Shown in pieces: positions 44,490 to 53,344 of a DNA stretch of 64,000 nucleotides (position 1 is its first letter; the number at the start of each line of letters is the position of its first letter). The DNA lies in the NCBI GenBank assembly GCA_025146925.1, contig CP102260.1, positions 2,582,501 to 2,646,500 of the forward strand. The letters run 5' to 3'. The notes under the pieces are model-generated. The model did no database searches, had not been told where the DNA came from, and worked only from the letters and a program-made list of their open reading frames with translations. Position numbers and translations under genes: made by a program. The stretch is from [Bacteroides] pectinophilus. Lineage in GTDB: Bacteria > Bacillota > Clostridia > Lachnospirales > Lachnospiraceae.

Positions 44490-46128
44490 GCTCACGCCCT
44501 CCCTTATAAAGCTCAAACTGCGGAAGCGGTCTGGTACAGGACAGATTATAATCCCTTATTATTCCGAATATCGTAAATATATCAACCGCATATGTTCCGA
44601 GAACCACTATGTAATACCATATGTCATCAACAGGATTTATAAATGCCGTCACGATAAGGACTGCTGTTGCGAGCAGTGAAAGCACCGATACAGGAACCGA
44701 TTTTGTGGAATTTTTAAAAAGTACGGCATACCTCGGAGCACTGACACTAATCATAATAATCTGTATAAATGCCGTTATTGCACACACTGCAACCTTAAAG
44801 GAAACACCGCTCTCGCGGTACTCGCTTCCTGCCGCCACTGCTGTCATACCTGCCTGCGCTGCCGCATTTACCGCCTGTGCCGCCGCATCTGCCTGCTGCA
44901 GCCTGTCTGTTATCATCGGTACCGCAACTACGGCGAGTACTGAAAGTACAGCAAATACCGCAATTGCCGTAAGACTTCCCGCAAGCCTGCTATTAGCAAG
45001 AGTTACCGCACCTTGGGTGTGACGCGCCTTATATCTGTGCTTTATCTCATGGTCATACATTTTACTTATATTCATATTATACAGCACTGAAAGAGTAAGA
45101 TTTATAAATGCTGCCATTACGATTGAGCTTTTTGCCGTAAGTATAAAGCCCTGAAGCAGATTCAATACGATAAACAGCACAGCCGATACAGCCAGTGATA
45201 TCCCAAAAAACCATTTGATATCCACAGGCAGGTCACAGCTTATCTTACCGGTTTTTCCGTTTATTACCGAATACGCCATACGGTTATTATTTCTATATGC
45301 CATAAACCACACCGGCTTAAGAACATCGCCGGTATTGGTGACCTTAACATCCGGTCTTGTATTGGGTGATTTGGTCTTAATACTTCCCGGCATCTTAACG
45401 CTGACACTCTTCTCCGCCCGCTCATATGCCGTATCCTTCACAAATTCCGTATACTCCTCCGCCGGCACATCCGCTGAGTCTGCATAAAAGCCGCACAGGT
45501 ATCCCGGTGCAAATTTTCTGAACTCTTTACAGTTATCGTTAATCAGCTCACTCTGATCATCATCAAATGCATCTGATGCGTCATGCGTGATTTTATTTAT
45601 GCTGCCGGACACAACCGCATTAATATCCCATATCTTTACGTTGCATTTTTTCTTATCACCGCTGCCGCTTACAGTCTCTGACCTGCCCTTCATATGATAG
45701 GCTCCGTCAAATTCGGCATCATATACGTGATACGGCACATAGATTCCCCTGAATTCGTGAATACCGTCCTCAAGCCTGTAGTCATTCGGAACATAATTGT
45801 TCTTATCCACAAATTCTTCAAATATCTTCTTACAGCCTTCCTTATCAACCTTAAATGGTATTATGTAATGCGGTACTTCAATCTTATCTGTTCCCGAATG
45901 CCTTACAGCCGGCGCACCGCAATAGCTGCAGAAGCCCGCTATCGTATTATCATTGGAGTATACTTCTCCGCCGCACTGTGAGCATCTGAATACGTTAAAT
46001 GTATCAGCACTCTCTGTGTTATCCTTAACCGATGTAACCCCATATTCCTGCCTGCATGACGGACACTTGAGCTTCTGCTTCGCTACGTCAAACTCCAGTG
46101 CGCTGCCGCAATCCGGACATGCTATCAT
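44476..46128 (-). CDS. Zinc-ribbon membrane protein
   Basis: A 550-residue protein. The N-terminus has two zinc-ribbon pairs (CPDCGSALEFD...CPSC and CSQCGGEVY...CSYCG). A globular middle follows (VPYHVYDAEFDGAYHMKGR), then about seven hydrophobic helices, including VDIKWFFGISLAVSAVLFIVL and two near the end. It resembles TFIIB-type zinc-ribbon membrane proteins found with TPM proteins in Firmicutes; no activity is known. The start at 46128 follows GGGAGGGATAACC. It overlaps the TPM gene. Confidence 0.7.
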   Translation of the reverse strand: MIACPDCGSALEFDVAKQKLKCPSCRQEYGVTSVKDNTESADTFNVFRCSQCGGEVYSNDNTIAGFCSYCGAPAVRHSGTDKIEVPHYIIPFKVDKEGCKKIFEEFVDKNNYVPNDYRLEDGIHEFRGIYVPYHVYDAEFDGAYHMKGRSETVSGSGDKKKCNVKIWDINAVVSGSINKITHDASDAFDDDQSELINDNCKEFRKFAPGYLCGFYADSADVPAEEYTEFVKDTAYERAEKSVSVKMPGSIKTKSPNTRPDVKVTNTGDVLKPVWFMAYRNNNRMAYSVINGKTGKISCDLPVDIKWFFGISLAVSAVLFIVLNLLQGFILTAKSSIVMAAFINLTLSVLYNMNISKMYDHEIKHRYKARHTQGAVTLANSRLAGSLTAIAVFAVLSVLAVVAVPMITDRLQQADAAAQAVNAAAQAGMTAVAAGSEYRESGVSFKVAVCAITAFIQIIMISVSAPRYAVLFKNSTKSVPVSVLSLLATAVLIVTAFINPVDDIWYYIVVLGTYAVDIFTIFGIIRDYNLSCTRPLPQFELYKGGREHDRD

Positions 46129-46162
46129 GGTTATCCCTCCCCTTTTTATATCTGCTGCCTTG

Positions 46163-46214
46163 ATTGTATCAGAAAACAGGGAGACGTGCAAAAAGGATTT
46201 TGCACTGTCTCCCC
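46163..46214 (-). promoter_or_regulatory. TRAP-operon terminator overlapping promoter of the zinc-ribbon gene
   Basis: A hairpin GGGAGAC...TGCAAAA / TTTTGCA...GTCTCCC (about 46179-46214) ends in TGTTTTC on the minus strand and terminates the TRAP genes. TTGCAC (46191-46186), 17 bp and TACAAT (46168-46163) form a promoter whose -35 lies in the terminator stem. Confidence 0.55.
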
Positions 46215-46246
46215 GAATACCCACTATTATTTTCAGATTGTTATTT

Positions 46247-47548
46247 TCAGATTAGTCCGGCAAGTGCCGGAAGTGCCATTGTAAGCGCCGGAATATAGGT
46301 TACAAGCAGAAGCCCGAGAAGTATCGCCACATAATACAGCAGCATGTAGGGCAGTGTCCTGGCAAGTGTACTTCCGCCCACCCTTATTGCGACAAAAAGA
46401 GTGTTACCAACAGGCGGCGTTATATTGCCTATACAAAGATTATATACAAGAATCAGCCCAAACTGCACGGAATTCATCCCAAACGACTTGACAATCGGCA
46501 AAAAAAGAGGTGTGAATATCAGAATTGCCGGAGTTACATCCATAAATGTTCCTGCTACAAGCAGTATTAGATTCATTATCAGAAGTATAAGCACCGGACT
46601 TTGCGTCACTCCGAGAAGTGCCGCCGATACTGCCTGAGGTATCTGCTGGAATGACATTACCCATCCGAGTACATTGGACACGCCGATAAGAAATACAACA
46701 AGTCCACTCATGCGCGTGCTTTCAATTACAATTCTCCAGAATTTTTCCAGCGTTATATTGCGGTAGCATATTCCGAGAATAAGTGCATATACAACTGCTA
46801 TTGCCGAACCTTCCGTTGCCGTGAATATCCCTGCGACAATTCCTCCTATTACGACTACTATGAGTGACAACGCAGGAATTGCCCTGACGGTGCATATTCC
46901 GAGATTCTTCCAGTCAAAGCTTCCCGGCACACCCCTGTAGCCTTTTTTAACCGCAAATATTATTCCGACGGCAATACAACACAGCGCCCACACTATTCCC
47001 GGAACATATCCGCCGAGGAACAATGCCGCAACAGATGTTCCGCCCGATGCCAGCGAGTATGTTATCAGCGCATTGGACGGAGGAATAAGAAGTCCTGACG
47101 GTGCAGATGCTGCATTGGTTGCAGCACATAATGCCGGATCATAGCCAAGCTTCTCCTCACCGTCCCTGACCATACTGCCAACCGCCGCACATGCCGCTGC
47201 CGCTGAGCCTGATATTGCTCCGAACAGTGAATTGGCTGCTGCATTGGTTACCAGCAGTGCGCCCGGAAGCTTGCCGAGTACCGCCATTACAAAGTCAACA
47301 AGCCTTTTGGCTATTCCGCCCTGATTCATCAGGTTACCGGCAAGTATAAAGAAAGGTATTGCCGTCAGACTGAACTTGCTCATTCCGACAAAGGTTCTCT
47401 GTGCGGCAGTTATGACCGCCACATTCATATCCATTGTGGCAAGAATCGCCGCAAGAGCTGAGATTCCTATTGAATATGCAATCGGCACTCCCAGCGCCAG
47501 AAGCACAAGAAGGACAGCAAGTATTATGATAAGTGACTGTACCGCCAT
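46247..47548 (-). CDS. dctM: TRAP transporter large permease (DctM)
   Basis: A 433-residue membrane protein with about twelve helices. IIILAVLLVLLALGVPIAYSIGISALAAI, GGIAKRLVDFVMAVLGKLPGALLVTNAAAN, ATNAASAPSGLLIPPSN and VTPAILIFTPLFLPI are the DctM blocks. It forms the transport channel for organic acids, driven by a Na+ gradient. The binding-protein gene ends on its start codon. The small subunit DctQ that normally sits between them is missing. Confidence 0.93.
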   Translation of the reverse strand: MAVQSLIIILAVLLVLLALGVPIAYSIGISALAAILATMDMNVAVITAAQRTFVGMSKFSLTAIPFFILAGNLMNQGGIAKRLVDFVMAVLGKLPGALLVTNAAANSLFGAISGSAAAACAAVGSMVRDGEEKLGYDPALCAATNAASAPSGLLIPPSNALITYSLASGGTSVAALFLGGYVPGIVWALCCIAVGIIFAVKKGYRGVPGSFDWKNLGICTVRAIPALSLIVVVIGGIVAGIFTATEGSAIAVVYALILGICYRNITLEKFWRIVIESTRMSGLVVFLIGVSNVLGWVMSFQQIPQAVSAALLGVTQSPVLILLIMNLILLVAGTFMDVTPAILIFTPLFLPIVKSFGMNSVQFGLILVYNLCIGNITPPVGNTLFVAIRVGGSTLARTLPYMLLYYVAILLGLLLVTYIPALTMALPALAGLI

Positions 47549-48600
47549 TATTCCACCTCCTCATTGAGCATTTGTATTACATTATAGATATCACGCAGTT
47601 CTTCATGCTCTTTCAGAAAATTCTCATGCATCGGCAGACATATCTGTCTGAACAGCTCCGTATCCGGATAGAGAAATGTTACTCCCTGCTCCTTCTGCGC
47701 CCGCTCACGCGATGCCTCAACTGCATGGTCCCATTCTTCTCTCTCAATTCTGTTAAACAGCTCAAATCCCTCATCAAATACCGCTCGCTCCTCTTCCGTA
47801 AGCGATTCAAGGAATTCACAGTTGCCAATCAGAATGTCGGGTATCATCTGATGCCTATCGTAAGAATAGTATTTGCACACATCTCCGTGTCCGTTAGAAG
47901 TCAGCGCAAGCTCATTATTCTCTGCTCCGTCAATTACATGTGCCTGAAGCGCCGTGTATACATCCCCAAAGCCCATCGGTGTAGCAGAGCCGCCAAGCAG
48001 CTTCATCATCTCAACATTAGTAGGTGACTGCTGGACGCGTATCTTAAGCCCTTTAAGGTCTGACGGGCTGTTAATCTCTTTATTGACCGTATAAAAATTT
48101 CTCGTTCCTGCATCAATCCACGTCACCGCCTCAAAGCCCGCCTTTTTTGTTGATGCAAATATACCAGACGTTATATCCTCATCATCCATTGCAGCATGAT
48201 AGCTTGAGGTTGAAGCAAACAGATACGGAAGGTTAAAAAGTGTGTACCTGTCCGAAAATGTCTCAAGTATTGAATTACTTGCAACACAGAAATCTATTGC
48301 CCCGGTCTGCGTAAGCTGCACCATATCAGTCTGTGCGCCGAGAAGCTCATTTGGAAATATCTCTATGTCAAATCTGTCACCAAGCCGCTTCTCAACGTAT
48401 TTTTCAAACTCTGCCAGCCCTATGTTAATCGGATGGTCAGTTGCCTGATTATGTCCGATTCTTACTATGCGCCTTCCGCTGCCACTCTGTTCTCCATGCC
48501 CGATATCACAGGCGCATGTCACGGATGCCATTATGACAATAATTATAAATGCTGCTATTTTGCCCGATATTCTTCGCAGATTTTTTGCTGTACTGTTCAT
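47548..48600 (-). CDS. dctP: TRAP transporter substrate-binding protein (DctP)
   Basis: A 350-residue lipoprotein. The N-terminus has a signal with a lipobox-like VTCACDIG at about residue 30, so the mature protein is probably attached by Cys. IGHNQATDHPINIGLAEFEKYVE, FPNELLGAQTDMVQLTQTGAIDF, GLKIRVQQSPTNVEMMKLLGGSATPMGFGDVYTALQ and VIDGAENNELAL are DctP blocks, including the Arg that binds the carboxylate. Substrate is probably a C4 or sugar acid. The start at 48600 is chosen by ATGGGGATTG upstream and the signal sequence. Confidence 0.93.
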   Translation of the reverse strand: MNSTAKNLRRISGKIAAFIIIVIMASVTCACDIGHGEQSGSGRRIVRIGHNQATDHPINIGLAEFEKYVEKRLGDRFDIEIFPNELLGAQTDMVQLTQTGAIDFCVASNSILETFSDRYTLFNLPYLFASTSSYHAAMDDEDITSGIFASTKKAGFEAVTWIDAGTRNFYTVNKEINSPSDLKGLKIRVQQSPTNVEMMKLLGGSATPMGFGDVYTALQAHVIDGAENNELALTSNGHGDVCKYYSYDRHQMIPDILIGNCEFLESLTEEERAVFDEGFELFNRIEREEWDHAVEASRERAQKEQGVTFLYPDTELFRQICLPMHENFLKEHEELRDIYNVIQMLNEEVE

Positions 48601-48650
48601 TTTTGCACAATCCCCATTCTGCAGATGCATTCCGCAATACAGATGCACTC

Positions 48651-48680
48651 TGCAATTTTAGATTCCGCACTAAAATTGCA
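48651..48680 (-). promoter_or_regulatory. 11-bp hairpin in the dctP leader
   Basis: TGCAATTTTAG and CTAAAATTGCA pair perfectly across an 8-nt loop. The element is 50 bp upstream of the start codon; the stretch down to the start also repeats GATGCATTCCGCA-like pieces. No T-run follows. Confidence 0.4.
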
Positions 48681-48718
48681 CGTCTTCTTATAGACATTAT
48701 CTGCAACAGAACGTGGAT

Positions 48719-48865
48719 TTATTCTAAAATTTCTATAATTATTTCCAATTCTGTTTTTGTATCCCCATCCTTTGGTACCATACCAAATTTTTGAAATACA
48801 AATCCAGTAAATATGTCACAATCTTCTTCTGTAAATGCAACGCCTACAAATACAAAAATATCTTT
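48719..48865 (-). pseudogene. Remnant of a CorC/CNNM-type C-terminal domain
   Basis: A 48-codon open stretch on the minus strand, ending at TAA 48719-48721, has no start codon and is closed upstream by a TGA. It reads EDCDIFTGFVFQKFGMVPKDG, which resembles the transporter-associated domain at the end of hemolysin/CorC-type proteins. It lies between dctP and the mobile element and looks like a leftover piece. A homology search is needed to confirm. Confidence 0.35.
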
Positions 48866-48915
48866 TCAATCGTACTTAATACTTAACTATTATTATATAT
48901 TTTATCAACGCTTTT

Positions 48916-48950
48916 TAAAAAAACACCTCAGAACCGAAGTTCTGAGGTGT
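48916..48950 (-). terminator. Intrinsic terminator, probably the original rplM-rpsI terminator
   Basis: ACACCTCAGAAC (48923-48934) pairs with GTTCTGAGGTGT (48939-48950) across CGAA, followed on the minus strand by a T-run. It lies 46 bp past the left att copy, the distance expected downstream of rpsI before integration. Confidence 0.8.
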
Positions 48951-48995
48951 AATATACTTTTCTGAAACGCCATAAGACGCTTTGAATTGTAAAAT

Positions 48996-49012
48996 ATTAT
49001 CTCTTTGAGAAC
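48996..49012. repeat. Left att copy
   Basis: The exact 17-bp sequence attatctctttgagaac, identical to 56911-56927, where it forms the rpsI end. It is the copy left at the distal end of the element. Confidence 0.85.
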
Positions 49013-49179
49013 GTTTGTATATCCTGAAAAGCCCTTAAATAGGGGATTTGTGTGCACCAGTGTTGCATATGTGTTGTATACGGTTGGCTCCCCACACATT
49101 CCCTGAACTACTACTATAAAAATACATTCATCCACATATACATATAATATGTGAATATGGTTAAAATTTTAATTACTAT

Positions 49180-49779
49180 TCACTTATCTTTTTCCTCTAA
49201 TAATAAAATTATTTCACACATATAATAGTAATTACTAATTATTGACTTAGTCATGTCATCCATCAAATCCGTATCATAATTAGTCAAAAATTCAAATTGA
49301 GCATCTCGTATCTTTTCTTTTGATAATAATTCAATAATGTCTTTGTCCTTGAATGAACATTCATATATTTCATGAGCCATTACATTTCTCATGTTAATAA
49401 GTTTAATAATACAACTTTGTAAATCAAATACAGTTGATTCTCTTTGCACCGATTTTATGCTATCATTATATTTTTTAATGATATTTGATGATTTGTTGAT
49501 TTTTATTATTTGATTGATTTTTAATAATCCAAACTCTTCTTCTCTTTTAAACTTAATCTCATTCAATTTTAAAGCTTCAACATCATTGTCTATATATGTA
49601 CTAATCAATCCTCCATAATAAAAATACAATTTATTTAAATTTTCTTTATCAATACACTTCAAACTTTTTTTAAAATCATATTTCACCATTTTTTCAAGTT
49701 TATTAAATGTATCTAGAAACTGATATACCACCAACGATTTCAACTGTAAAACCAATATTTCTTTACTCTGTTTAAGCAT
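49180..49779 (-). CDS. HEPN-domain protein (RNase-toxin-like)
   Basis: A 199-residue, mostly helical, Lys- and Ile-rich protein. The motif RNVMAH at residues 131-136 fits the catalytic R-x4-H of HEPN ribonucleases, and its setting resembles the MAE_28990-type HEPN family that often accompanies DUF262 genes. If active it would cut RNA when triggered, giving growth arrest in infected cells; this is inference. It starts seven bp after the DUF262 stop, with the GGAG inside the last DUF262 codons, so translation is coupled. Base composition is far more AT-rich than the host genes. Confidence 0.6.
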   Translation of the reverse strand: MLKQSKEILVLQLKSLVVYQFLDTFNKLEKMVKYDFKKSLKCIDKENLNKLYFYYGGLISTYIDNDVEALKLNEIKFKREEEFGLLKINQIIKINKSSNIIKKYNDSIKSVQRESTVFDLQSCIIKLINMRNVMAHEIYECSFKDKDIIELLSKEKIRDAQFEFLTNYDTDLMDDMTKSIISNYYYMCEIILLLEEKDK

Positions 49780-49786
49780 TAGTATT

Positions 49787-50929
49787 CTACTCCTGCATAA
49801 TATTTATCACACGTTCTAATCTTTTATTAACATTACTTGTAGTTGGTGATGATTTTTCAAATGTTTTGCTTATTTCATCATCAGACACTATATTATCTAA
49901 TTTATTATAAAGTTTTTCCTTGTCTGTAATTACAAAAGGAATACATGCATCAACCAAATAATCTTTATTAGGGTTGTCATACAATTTATCTAACAATTCA
50001 ATTGTTGCTTGCAAAATAGATTTTACTTTCTCTTGATCAATTTTTTCTTCCCCCTTTTGTATTTTTTGTAATACCATATTAATCATATCTCTAGGTCTAG
50101 AATTATATGACTGCACAATACTATTTGATAAGTCTGATTGAATATAAAATGCTAAACTTCTATAAAATCTACCATAATCTTCAAACCTTTTAATATCATT
50201 TTCTGTAAAAAGCTTTTCATACTGCTGTTTTAATACTGAATCTGCTCCTTGTGCAACCCTATCATTAATAAATTCTTCTATTGTATTTGTGACGTCAGAA
50301 CGATATATAGCTCTTCTAATTTCATTTACCTTTAATTTTTCAGCACCCTTATTTAACCTAGCAAATATATCGTATTTAGTAAACTCTGGTGAATTGGCAG
50401 TTATTACATATATATCCAACACAGATGATAACATTTGAGTTGTCTGCTCACTATCAACTTCTTTTATTTCCAAAAAATTTTTTCCACCAAAAATATCTTT
50501 ATAATATTCTAATGATTTTTCTGCCAATACCAATTTCCCATTAATAAAATCTAAAACAGCAGTTAATCGTTGTTTTCCGTCAACCACTTCATACTTATTT
50601 TCAGATAATAAATCATCTCCCGGAATCTCTACAACATAAATAGGCGGAATCATAATTTCCATATACAAAGACTCTATAAAGGCTGTTTTTTTATCATCTT
50701 TCCATATTTCTCTTCGTTGATAGTTTGGATCTAATATTAATTTCTTGTCTTTTATTTTTTGAAATATTTCCAAAATTGACCATGTCTGTTTTACAATTTT
50801 TGTTTTTTTCAAAAGCATGCGTTTATTTTCAAACTCATTTGGTACATTTTTTTCGTCTTCAACATATTCATTCTCAGCCAACTGAAGATCCTCTTCTCTA
50901 CCATCAACTTCCATTGTATGTTTTAGCAT
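49787..50929 (-). CDS. DUF262 (GmrS/ParB-like fold) protein
   Basis: A 380-residue protein. The block LILDPNYQRREIW (residues 65-76) and VVDGKQRLTAVLDFING (115-131), with the DGxQR signature at 117-121, define DUF262, the NTP-dependent domain of GmrSD and of several phage-defence proteins. The usual C-terminal HNH (DUF1524) nuclease is not present; the last third is helical and unfamiliar. It lies 12 bp after the restriction-modification gene and seven bp before the HEPN gene. Probably an NTP-dependent effector or sensor of a defence unit; function inferred from family and neighbours. Confidence 0.8.
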   Translation of the reverse strand: MLKHTMEVDGREEDLQLAENEYVEDEKNVPNEFENKRMLLKKTKIVKQTWSILEIFQKIKDKKLILDPNYQRREIWKDDKKTAFIESLYMEIMIPPIYVVEIPGDDLLSENKYEVVDGKQRLTAVLDFINGKLVLAEKSLEYYKDIFGGKNFLEIKEVDSEQTTQMLSSVLDIYVITANSPEFTKYDIFARLNKGAEKLKVNEIRRAIYRSDVTNTIEEFINDRVAQGADSVLKQQYEKLFTENDIKRFEDYGRFYRSLAFYIQSDLSNSIVQSYNSRPRDMINMVLQKIQKGEEKIDQEKVKSILQATIELLDKLYDNPNKDYLVDACIPFVITDKEKLYNKLDNIVSDDEISKTFEKSSPTTSNVNKRLERVINIMQE

Positions 50930-50941
50930 TTAATAACCTCC

Positions 50942-53308
50942 CTATATTTTGTCACTATATGGCAATGACATCATATAACTTCTCATATATTCCAAATCGA
51001 TTTTGCCTATTCTATTTACAGGCAATTTTATTATTTCCAAATTCAGCCTAGTTTTTGTCAGCTTTCTGCCATATATATATTTATATGAAAATTGTTTCAT
51101 TACAGTTGCTATAAACAACCCAGTATATATATCCATATTAAACTTTGGAATTAAAACACCACAATCTGCATTTGCATTAAATCCATATCCATGATATGTA
51201 ACATATCCAGTCTTACTACCATTCATTGAAGCAGTCAAACAGTTAGAATATCGTGGTTCCTCATCTGCAAAAAAGGCAATTCCTTGATTTTCTCCATATG
51301 CCGAAACAATTGGACAATCTCCCTCAGCCAAACCTGTTATATTATTAATTTTTCCTCTTTCAACTATAAATAAATCTTCCACTTTAAATTCTTTCCACTT
51401 TTTTATATCCAATTCTACTGGTACATAACTATATTTGAACTTGTCTTCAAGTAAAGTAAGTCCATGTTTAATTTCAAAAGCTAAATAATCACGAATAGTT
51501 TGCTCAAAATTACGTTTAGTTAGCTTAGTAAAATCCACTTTCATATATGCCTCACATAACCATTCGTCATTATATGAAACGCATTTTCTTGCACTTAATC
51601 CATCCTTTATATCTCTATTTCTATACAATGTTAACCATTCATTTTTTATACTATTCCACTTATTATTTGCATCAACCCTTCCAACATATTTTCTTTTTTC
51701 GAAGCCATCATCTTTACAATATCCAAAAAAAGTTTCCACCATTTCATTGTGTGGATTATGTGCTTCCCATACCATTACACAAACATTCGTTGCTGTTGGA
51801 TAAAAAATCTCATCAGGCATCGAAAATACAGCTTTTAAAGTATGTTTTTTTAACAATCTTTCTCTAACTTCTTTAAATTTCGTACCTATCGCACAGCTCA
51901 TAGGTACTACAACAACACCTATCCCTCCTATCGTCAATATATCTAAAAGATGTTCAACAAACTCTAATTCAACTACATCTTTTTGAGAATACGGAGGATT
52001 AATAAGTCCAATATTAATATTTTTTTCTTTTAATTCTTTTACAATTTTGCTATTAAAACAATCCCCTTTATAAATATTAGATTTTCCATCTTTTCTTATA
52101 ATCATATTAGCAATAGCCAGTGTATATAATCCATCATCAAATTCAACACCATATAATCCGTTTTTTCTTATATTTTCTACTTCATCTGGATTTGCATCTT
52201 TAAACATATGACTCATAGCAGTTACCAAAAAAGAACCTGAGCCACAGCATATATCAACCACTCTACTATTTTTATTCACATTTGCTAATTCACACATAAA
52301 TTCTGTTAAATGCTGAGGTGTCAAAACAATCCCTAGTCCACTTCCATCTCCACCAGAATATTTTATAAACTCATGATAAAACACTCCCAATGCATCTACT
52401 GTACTATCTGCATAGTCCATCATAGGCTTAATTTTTAATTCAAGCTGCTCTATATACCAAGTTATTGATTTAAAATGTCCCAGCGGAATGTCTGCAAATT
52501 TTGTATTTTCTTGTAAAGTGCTGAATACTTGTTTAATATAATTAATTCTACTACTTTTAATATCACTTTCCTTAAGAACATTTTCAATAGCATTTTGTAT
52601 ATTTTGCATTACTAACTTATAAGATGTCAATGCAGCATATGTTTTTGAAAAATCAGAATCATTTAATGCAATTAAAATTCCAGCAATAAATATAGGCTTA
52701 TGCGCTTCTGTTATTTTTATTTCACGTAAATAATTATGCATATCTATTGCTGTAGTTCTAATTTCATCAAGAGAATATGCCTTTTGTAGTTTATTTCCTT
52801 TTACTAATTCCAAGTAGTTCTTTGGTTCTAAAATAATATCTTTAGCTTTAATCATTTTAGAATACATTTCCATTCTATATTGCCAATAAAATGTATCAAC
52901 CTTCATATTACTAGTTGAGGTTCCACTTATAGCTACTGCAATTACATTGTATTCTTGTTTTAAAAATTTAGCATAATAAAGTGCACCATCAACAGCATAA
53001 CCATTTGGTTTGTTTAACCCTTCACTTTGATGTTTTTTTACAGAATTTTTACACTCAACAACTATAATTGTATTAATATCATCATCAAATGTGATAACAA
53101 ATTCTGGCTTTGCTTTGCCATTTCCTCCTTTAGAATAATCATCTAAATCACACTCTTTTGGCTTACCGCCAGCCTGTTTTAATAACTTTTCTATTTTATC
53201 AACTTTCGAAACATCCCCCTGAGGAAATACATATCCAAAATCGTTTTTTCCAATTGAACAGTTCATTTCCTTCATCGTCAAATTTTCTGTATATTGTTCA
53301 ATAGCCAT
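50942..53308 (-). CDS. Single-chain restriction-modification enzyme (type IIG-like)
   Basis: A 788-residue protein. Residues about 66-88 (KAKPEFVITF...VVECKN) carry the PD-(D/E)xK nuclease pattern with ECK at 85-87, as in type I/IIG N-terminal domains. Residues 351-360 (VDICCGSGSF) are methyltransferase motif I and NPPY at 437-440 is motif IV of N6-adenine enzymes. The last 170 residues look like one specificity domain (KKWKEFKVEDLFIVERGKI). All three activities in one chain fit type IIG enzymes. GGAGGTGCAAAT sets the start. It is the first gene of the defence-like operon. Confidence 0.82.
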   Translation of the reverse strand: MAIEQYTENLTMKEMNCSIGKNDFGYVFPQGDVSKVDKIEKLLKQAGGKPKECDLDDYSKGGNGKAKPEFVITFDDDINTIIVVECKNSVKKHQSEGLNKPNGYAVDGALYYAKFLKQEYNVIAVAISGTSTSNMKVDTFYWQYRMEMYSKMIKAKDIILEPKNYLELVKGNKLQKAYSLDEIRTTAIDMHNYLREIKITEAHKPIFIAGILIALNDSDFSKTYAALTSYKLVMQNIQNAIENVLKESDIKSSRINYIKQVFSTLQENTKFADIPLGHFKSITWYIEQLELKIKPMMDYADSTVDALGVFYHEFIKYSGGDGSGLGIVLTPQHLTEFMCELANVNKNSRVVDICCGSGSFLVTAMSHMFKDANPDEVENIRKNGLYGVEFDDGLYTLAIANMIIRKDGKSNIYKGDCFNSKIVKELKEKNINIGLINPPYSQKDVVELEFVEHLLDILTIGGIGVVVVPMSCAIGTKFKEVRERLLKKHTLKAVFSMPDEIFYPTATNVCVMVWEAHNPHNEMVETFFGYCKDDGFEKRKYVGRVDANNKWNSIKNEWLTLYRNRDIKDGLSARKCVSYNDEWLCEAYMKVDFTKLTKRNFEQTIRDYLAFEIKHGLTLLEDKFKYSYVPVELDIKKWKEFKVEDLFIVERGKINNITGLAEGDCPIVSAYGENQGIAFFADEEPRYSNCLTASMNGSKTGYVTYHGYGFNANADCGVLIPKFNMDIYTGLFIATVMKQFSYKYIYGRKLTKTRLNLEIIKLPVNRIGKIDLEYMRSYMMSLPYSDKI

Positions 53309-53344
53309 ATTTGCACCTCCTAAATTTTATATTTTCCACAAATA

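Noticed and set aside
48905-49135. 76-codon minus-strand frame at the left end of the element
   Set aside because: It crosses the terminator and the att copy and has no ribosome binding site.
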